A DNA stretch of 8,407 nt from Phycisphaerales bacterium. Lineage in GTDB: Bacteria > Planctomycetota > Phycisphaerae > Sedimentisphaerales > Anaerohalosphaeraceae. The notes below the pieces were generated by a model. It saw nothing but the letters and a program-made list of their open reading frames with translations, made no database searches and was not told where the DNA came from. The first letter of the stretch is position 1, and each line of letters begins with the position of its first letter. This document shows, one piece after another, positions 5,362 through 8,407 of the stretch. The stretch covers positions 3,064 to 11,470 of the forward strand of contig PMBP01000168.1 of NCBI GenBank assembly GCA_003152975.1, given 5' to 3'. The position numbers and the translations under genes were made by a program.

Positions 5362-7770
5362 TCAGCGGCCGCAAAAACGGTTGATTTCCGCCGCGACGAT
5401 CTCGGCCAGGATTTCCTGCTGGATTGAACTGAGCGTTTCCGCCGGGCTGACCCAGGTCGGTTCGATCGGCTTGACCTTGACGAGTTCAGCCGGCGCCGGG
5501 CGTTGGGGTTCGGCGGGGGAAATGGACTGGACAACATGGTCGATGCCTCGGGGGCCGATGGCGCGGGGCCCCGATCGGGCCGACTCCGAGGACCGCTGCC
5601 GGCGACCGGCCGAGATCTTTCGCTGTTCGGCCAGAATCTGCTCGCCCAGGTTGAATACCGGGATCGATGGGCCCTTGTCTGTGATGTCGGCTTCCGCCTC
5701 GTCGAGCGACGGGCGGGTACTGCCGGACGCCGAGGGTCTTGCACCGAAATCCCCCCGTATCCATTCCATACGGCCCCCCGGTTCCAGTTGCCGGTCCATG
5801 TCCGATTCCAGTTGCATAACATCCAGCGGGGATTCCTCCTGATCCGAGAATTCGTCCTCGGGCTCCGTTGCTTCGGCCAGAAACGATTCCATTTGAAGCC
5901 GCTCCTGGAGGCCGTGCTGCCGCGAGCCCAGATCGGCCAGTTCAAGGCGAGCTGACTCCAGTTCCTCCCGTGTGGCCTTGAGGTCCTTCTGAAGAAGGTC
6001 CGACTCATCCTGAATCTTCCGGTTTTGGATCTGCGATAGCGCCCATTGCTCTTTGGCTTCATCGAGTTGGGAGCGGGCGTCCTGGAGGTCTTTCATGGCC
6101 GATTCGAGCCGGCCGGTAAGATTCTGCGTCTGCTCCAGCAGATTGTTCCGAAGCCCTTCGTTGTCGATCGCCTGCTGTCGGGCCTGAGCCAGTTCGGTTT
6201 CGACGGCCGACTGCGCCGTAAGCTGGGACTGGATCTGGTCGCCAAGGCGGGCGGCCTCCTGCCGGGTCGCTTCAAGATTCAGACATTGTTTTCCATGAGT
6301 GTCCTGAAGAGCGGCGGATTCGGCCTGCAAGTGAAGGATTTCTTTTTCGAGTCCGTCAATCCGCCGCTGGAACTGGTCCTGTTGTCCTTGGAGTTGATCG
6401 ATCCGGGCCTGACGCGCCTCGGCCAGTTGCTGGGCCGCGGTCCGTTCGTCGGCGACCTTACCCAGTGCTTCGATCTGCTGTTGGCGCGTCTCGACCAGTT
6501 GCTGGGCCGTCTTGAGTTCATCCCGAAACCAGGCCATCTCCTGCTGGCGGGTTTCCAGTTGCGATCGGATCTCGGCCAGCGCCGTCTCCGAAACGGCAAG
6601 CTGCCCTTGTAGTTGGGTATTGGCGGCCACCGCCTCCTGCAGCCGCTGGTTGATCTGCGACATCTGATCGGTCGAGGATTGAAGCTCGTTTCGTACTTGA
6701 ATTTCGGTTTGGAGCTGGGTCTGCGTCTGCTCTAGGGTGGTCTGGAGTTGTTTGAGCTTCGACTGTAGGTCCGTCAGTTCCTTGTTTCGGGCGGCCAGTT
6801 GCGTTTGCAGCGATTGAATCTGTTCCCGCGACTGGACCTGGATTTGAATGGAATCCTGCAGATCGCGGATCGCCTCTTCGATTTCAGTTTGCTTTTTTGA
6901 AAGCTGCTGGCGAATGTCGGAAATCTGGCCAATGTGCTCGGCGTCATTCTTTTGCAGTTGCTCGATCTGAGTGTAGAGCTGCTCGGCGGTGTCGGCGTTG
7001 TCCCGCAACTGGTCCCGCGCCCGGCCGAGCGAATGGGTCATCGATGCCAGTTCCGTCTGTAACCCCGTGACCTGGCTGTCCAGCGCCTGCTTGGCCAACC
7101 GGACCTGCGTCAAATCCTGTATAAGACGATCTATTTCTGACTGTTGTTCCATAGCCGGTATTTCGGCCGACGCATCAGTCCTGGGCCGATCTTCGAGAAT
7201 CCGTTTGCCCCAGGAGACGATCTCCTCAAACCGCGGGATTCGCAGCTTTTTGTGTGTCGCGTCCGAGTGAGGATCCGGATTCGGCGTCGGGATCGAGGCC
7301 ATATCCCTACGGGGTTCAACGGCCGGTTTTGCGGCCGGAGTGTTCGGAGAGGTGGGCGTTGGCCCGCCGGGATTGGGCTGGCTCAGCGGCCGAAGAGCCG
7401 CGGGAGCCGATGGTTTGGAAGCCGGTTCGTTTCCCACGCGAACCTGCTCGACCGGCCGCAGCGCCGCCGGCAGGGGGGAAGCTTGTCTTACAGTGCTCGG
7501 CACGGGCGGCGAAAGCCGAGCCGCAGACGATCCCCCGTTTAGCTTGGGCGAATCCTGCGATTCGGCCGCCATCTGCAATAAGGCCTGCACGCCCTCATCC
7601 GGCCCCTGGGGCTGGATATCGGGTTCGGCGTCGCGGGCCTGTGGTCCCAGCGCGTTTCCAGACGGCTTGCCTTTCTGGGCGGCCATCGCGGCATTTCTTG
7701 CCCGCAACACGTCGGCCTTACACTGCACGATATCGGCGTCAATCGATTTCGGAATCGGTTTTGGTTCCAT
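5362..7770 (-). CDS. Large Gln-rich coiled-coil protein with disordered N-terminus and short C-terminal motifs
   Basis: This 802-aa protein has no signal peptide or membrane helix, so it is cytoplasmic. Residues 1-30 are a short conserved-looking head. Residues 31-170 are Pro/Ala-rich and probably disordered, with PAALRP twice (101 and 123). LRIPRFEEIVSWGKRIL (176-192) looks amphipathic. Residues about 203-632 are one long coiled coil rich in Gln, Glu, Leu and Arg. AQQL-x-E-x-RQ-x-x-I-x-x-L occurs twice, 24 residues apart (423 and 447), a spacing that breaks the heptad register. After an acidic linker come IPVFNLGEQILAEQRKIS (703-720) with a basic tail, and a terminal helix QQEILAEIVAAEINRFCGR (784-802). 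I recall similar C-terminal motifs in other Phycisphaerae coiled-coil proteins, but could not check this. GGAGGG (7776-7781) is 5 nt before the ATG. It is probably a structural or scaffold partner of the membrane protein encoded next. Homology to SMC-type proteins is not supported, since there are no ATPase heads. Confidence 0.85.
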   Translation of the reverse strand: MEPKPIPKSIDADIVQCKADVLRARNAAMAAQKGKPSGNALGPQARDAEPDIQPQGPDEGVQALLQMAAESQDSPKLNGGSSAARLSPPVPSTVRQASPLPAALRPVEQVRVGNEPASKPSAPAALRPLSQPNPGGPTPTSPNTPAAKPAVEPRRDMASIPTPNPDPHSDATHKKLRIPRFEEIVSWGKRILEDRPRTDASAEIPAMEQQSEIDRLIQDLTQVRLAKQALDSQVTGLQTELASMTHSLGRARDQLRDNADTAEQLYTQIEQLQKNDAEHIGQISDIRQQLSKKQTEIEEAIRDLQDSIQIQVQSREQIQSLQTQLAARNKELTDLQSKLKQLQTTLEQTQTQLQTEIQVRNELQSSTDQMSQINQRLQEAVAANTQLQGQLAVSETALAEIRSQLETRQQEMAWFRDELKTAQQLVETRQQQIEALGKVADERTAAQQLAEARQARIDQLQGQQDQFQRRIDGLEKEILHLQAESAALQDTHGKQCLNLEATRQEAARLGDQIQSQLTAQSAVETELAQARQQAIDNEGLRNNLLEQTQNLTGRLESAMKDLQDARSQLDEAKEQWALSQIQNRKIQDESDLLQKDLKATREELESARLELADLGSRQHGLQERLQMESFLAEATEPEDEFSDQEESPLDVMQLESDMDRQLEPGGRMEWIRGDFGARPSASGSTRPSLDEAEADITDKGPSIPVFNLGEQILAEQRKISAGRRQRSSESARSGPRAIGPRGIDHVVQSISPAEPQRPAPAELVKVKPIEPTWVSPAETLSSIQQEILAEIVAAEINRFCGR

Positions 7771-7775
7771 AACAA

Positions 7776-7781
7776 CCCTCC
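7776..7781 (-). promoter_or_regulatory. Ribosome binding site of the coiled-coil gene
   Basis: GGAGGG on the minus strand, 5 nt before ATG 7770. It is the strongest ribosome site in the right-hand gene cluster and fixes this start. Confidence 0.65.
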
Positions 7782-7792
7782 GGTTTTCCGCC

Positions 7793-7820
7793 AGTGTATC
7801 ACATTCCGCGGAGAACTCAA
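7793..7820 (-). promoter_or_regulatory. Candidate promoter of the coiled-coil operon
   Basis: On the minus strand, TTGAGT (7815-7820) and TACACT (7793-7798) are separated by 16 bp, and TGA precedes the -10 as an extended -10. Each hexamer has two mismatches. The predicted start near 7786 gives a leader of about 15 nt that contains the Shine-Dalgarno site. This supports separate transcription from the upstream glycosidase gene. Confidence 0.45.
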
Positions 7821-7987
7821 GTCATTTTATCCGACGCGGCGGGTCAATCCACATGCACAGAAAACGGGAATGGATGCCCTGTGCCTCCGCCAACCAAAAC
7901 GGCGCCGCCATCCGATCGAGATGGATGTGCCAAGTCGCGCAGGGACAACGATTTGCATGTCGTTGGATATACGGCTATCGAAGAGGA

Positions 7988-8407
7988 TTATGTTCGCTTA
8001 TAGACCCACAGCGCCGCGCCGGGGCGATTGGAGAGAGTGACTCCAAGGCCTTCGTCCATCCACTGCCGGCCCGTCCGCGTCTCGGTCTTGCCCGTGTCCA
8101 TATCTTCCATCGAATATGCGGCCTGCGGATCGAGCCCGCGGAGCTTGAAGACCTGCGATTCTTGGGCACAGTCTTTCCTGCGAAACGCCTGCACGATCCC
8201 GTCACCGGCGTCCGGCCGGTCGAATTGCCGGGCCGCCCACACATCAGCGGTTTTTGCATACGGGGTCAACGGGTAATAGTCGCCAAGATAACAGGCCGAT
8301 ATCCGCCGATACTGTTCGCAAAGTTTTCGTAATAGGGCATAATCAAGATCCTTTTTCCGTGTATCGACCCCGATGCCGACGATCGGCCCCATCAGACTGC
8401 GCGTCCA
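7988..8407 (-). CDS. GH36-like alpha-galactosidase, C-terminal part (5' end outside window)
   Basis: 139 residues before the TAA at 7988-7990. The frame stays open past the internal Met at 8392 to the window edge (W-T-R-S-L before it), so the start is outside. The sequence resembles the end of GH36/melibiase alpha-galactosidases, which remove terminal alpha-galactosyl units. It has DLDYALLRKLCEQYRRI at the end of the TIM barrel, the GDYYPLTPY linker, QFDRPDAGDGIVQAFRR, and the C-terminal beta-sandwich stretch LRGLDPQAAYSMEDMDTGK followed by NRPGAALWVYK. The catalytic Asp residues would lie upstream and cannot be checked. It may also be a related melibiase-type family. Together with the beta-helix protein it suggests use of complex polysaccharides. 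It is separated by 217 bp from the next gene, with no clear terminator. Confidence 0.7.
   Translation of the reverse strand, partial: WTRSLMGPIVGIGVDTRKKDLDYALLRKLCEQYRRISACYLGDYYPLTPYAKTADVWAARQFDRPDAGDGIVQAFRRKDCAQESQVFKLRGLDPQAAYSMEDMDTGKTETRTGRQWMDEGLGVTLSNRPGAALWVYKRT

Noticed and set aside
5235..6062. A 275-codon minus-strand frame overlapping the coiled-coil and pseudo-ATPase genes
   Set aside because: It is a Ser/Arg-rich shadow of the coiled-coil gene in another frame, with no motifs of its own.
7946..7965. CAACGA-8-TCGTTG inverted repeat just after the glycosidase gene
   Set aside because: A 6-bp stem with an 8-nt loop and no T-run. It is a poor terminator candidate, and chance is a sufficient explanation.
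7340..8332. A 330-codon plus-strand open frame
   Set aside because: It overlaps the coiled-coil N-terminus and the glycosidase on the opposite strand. It has no domain and spans a gap between two well-supported minus genes.

Overview
The window reads as a GC-rich fragment of a Planctomycetota genome, most likely Phycisphaerae-like. This is an inference from gene style: a secreted beta-helix protein of choice-of-anchor-Q type, a GH36-like glycosidase, a long Gln-rich coiled-coil protein and a small WCGEF-type Cys protein. No rRNA or marker gene is present to confirm it. No tRNA, CRISPR array or intact mobile element was seen.

Left part (1-2236, minus strand): a secreted parallel beta-helix protein, open for all 745 visible codons and cut by the window edge. 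It has two beta-helix units around a BACON/Ig-like domain. A near-consensus sigma-70 promoter and a leader of about 120 nt with small hairpins precede it.

Spacer (2237-2977): an AT-rich block with overlapping CGAT-type palindromes, then what looks like a decayed IS1634-type transposase N-terminus on the minus strand.

Middle (2978-4172): a divergent pair. On the minus strand is a fusion of an XRE-type helix-turn-helix with a class III nucleotide-cyclase homology domain that has lost key catalytic residues. On the plus strand is a four-helix DUF486 membrane protein. Their candidate promoters lie in the shared 121-bp gap.

Right part (4185-8407, minus strand): in transcription order, the C-terminal end of a GH36-like alpha-galactosidase, a 217-bp gap with a candidate promoter, an 802-aa coiled-coil protein, a membrane-anchored protein resembling a BY-kinase/ParA ATPase without its Walker residues, and a 77-aa four-cysteine protein. 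The last three are probably co-transcribed. The most novel points are the HTH-pseudocyclase fusion and the coiled-coil/pseudo-ATPase/Cys-protein cassette. Both suggest sensing or scaffolding proteins built from degenerate enzyme domains.
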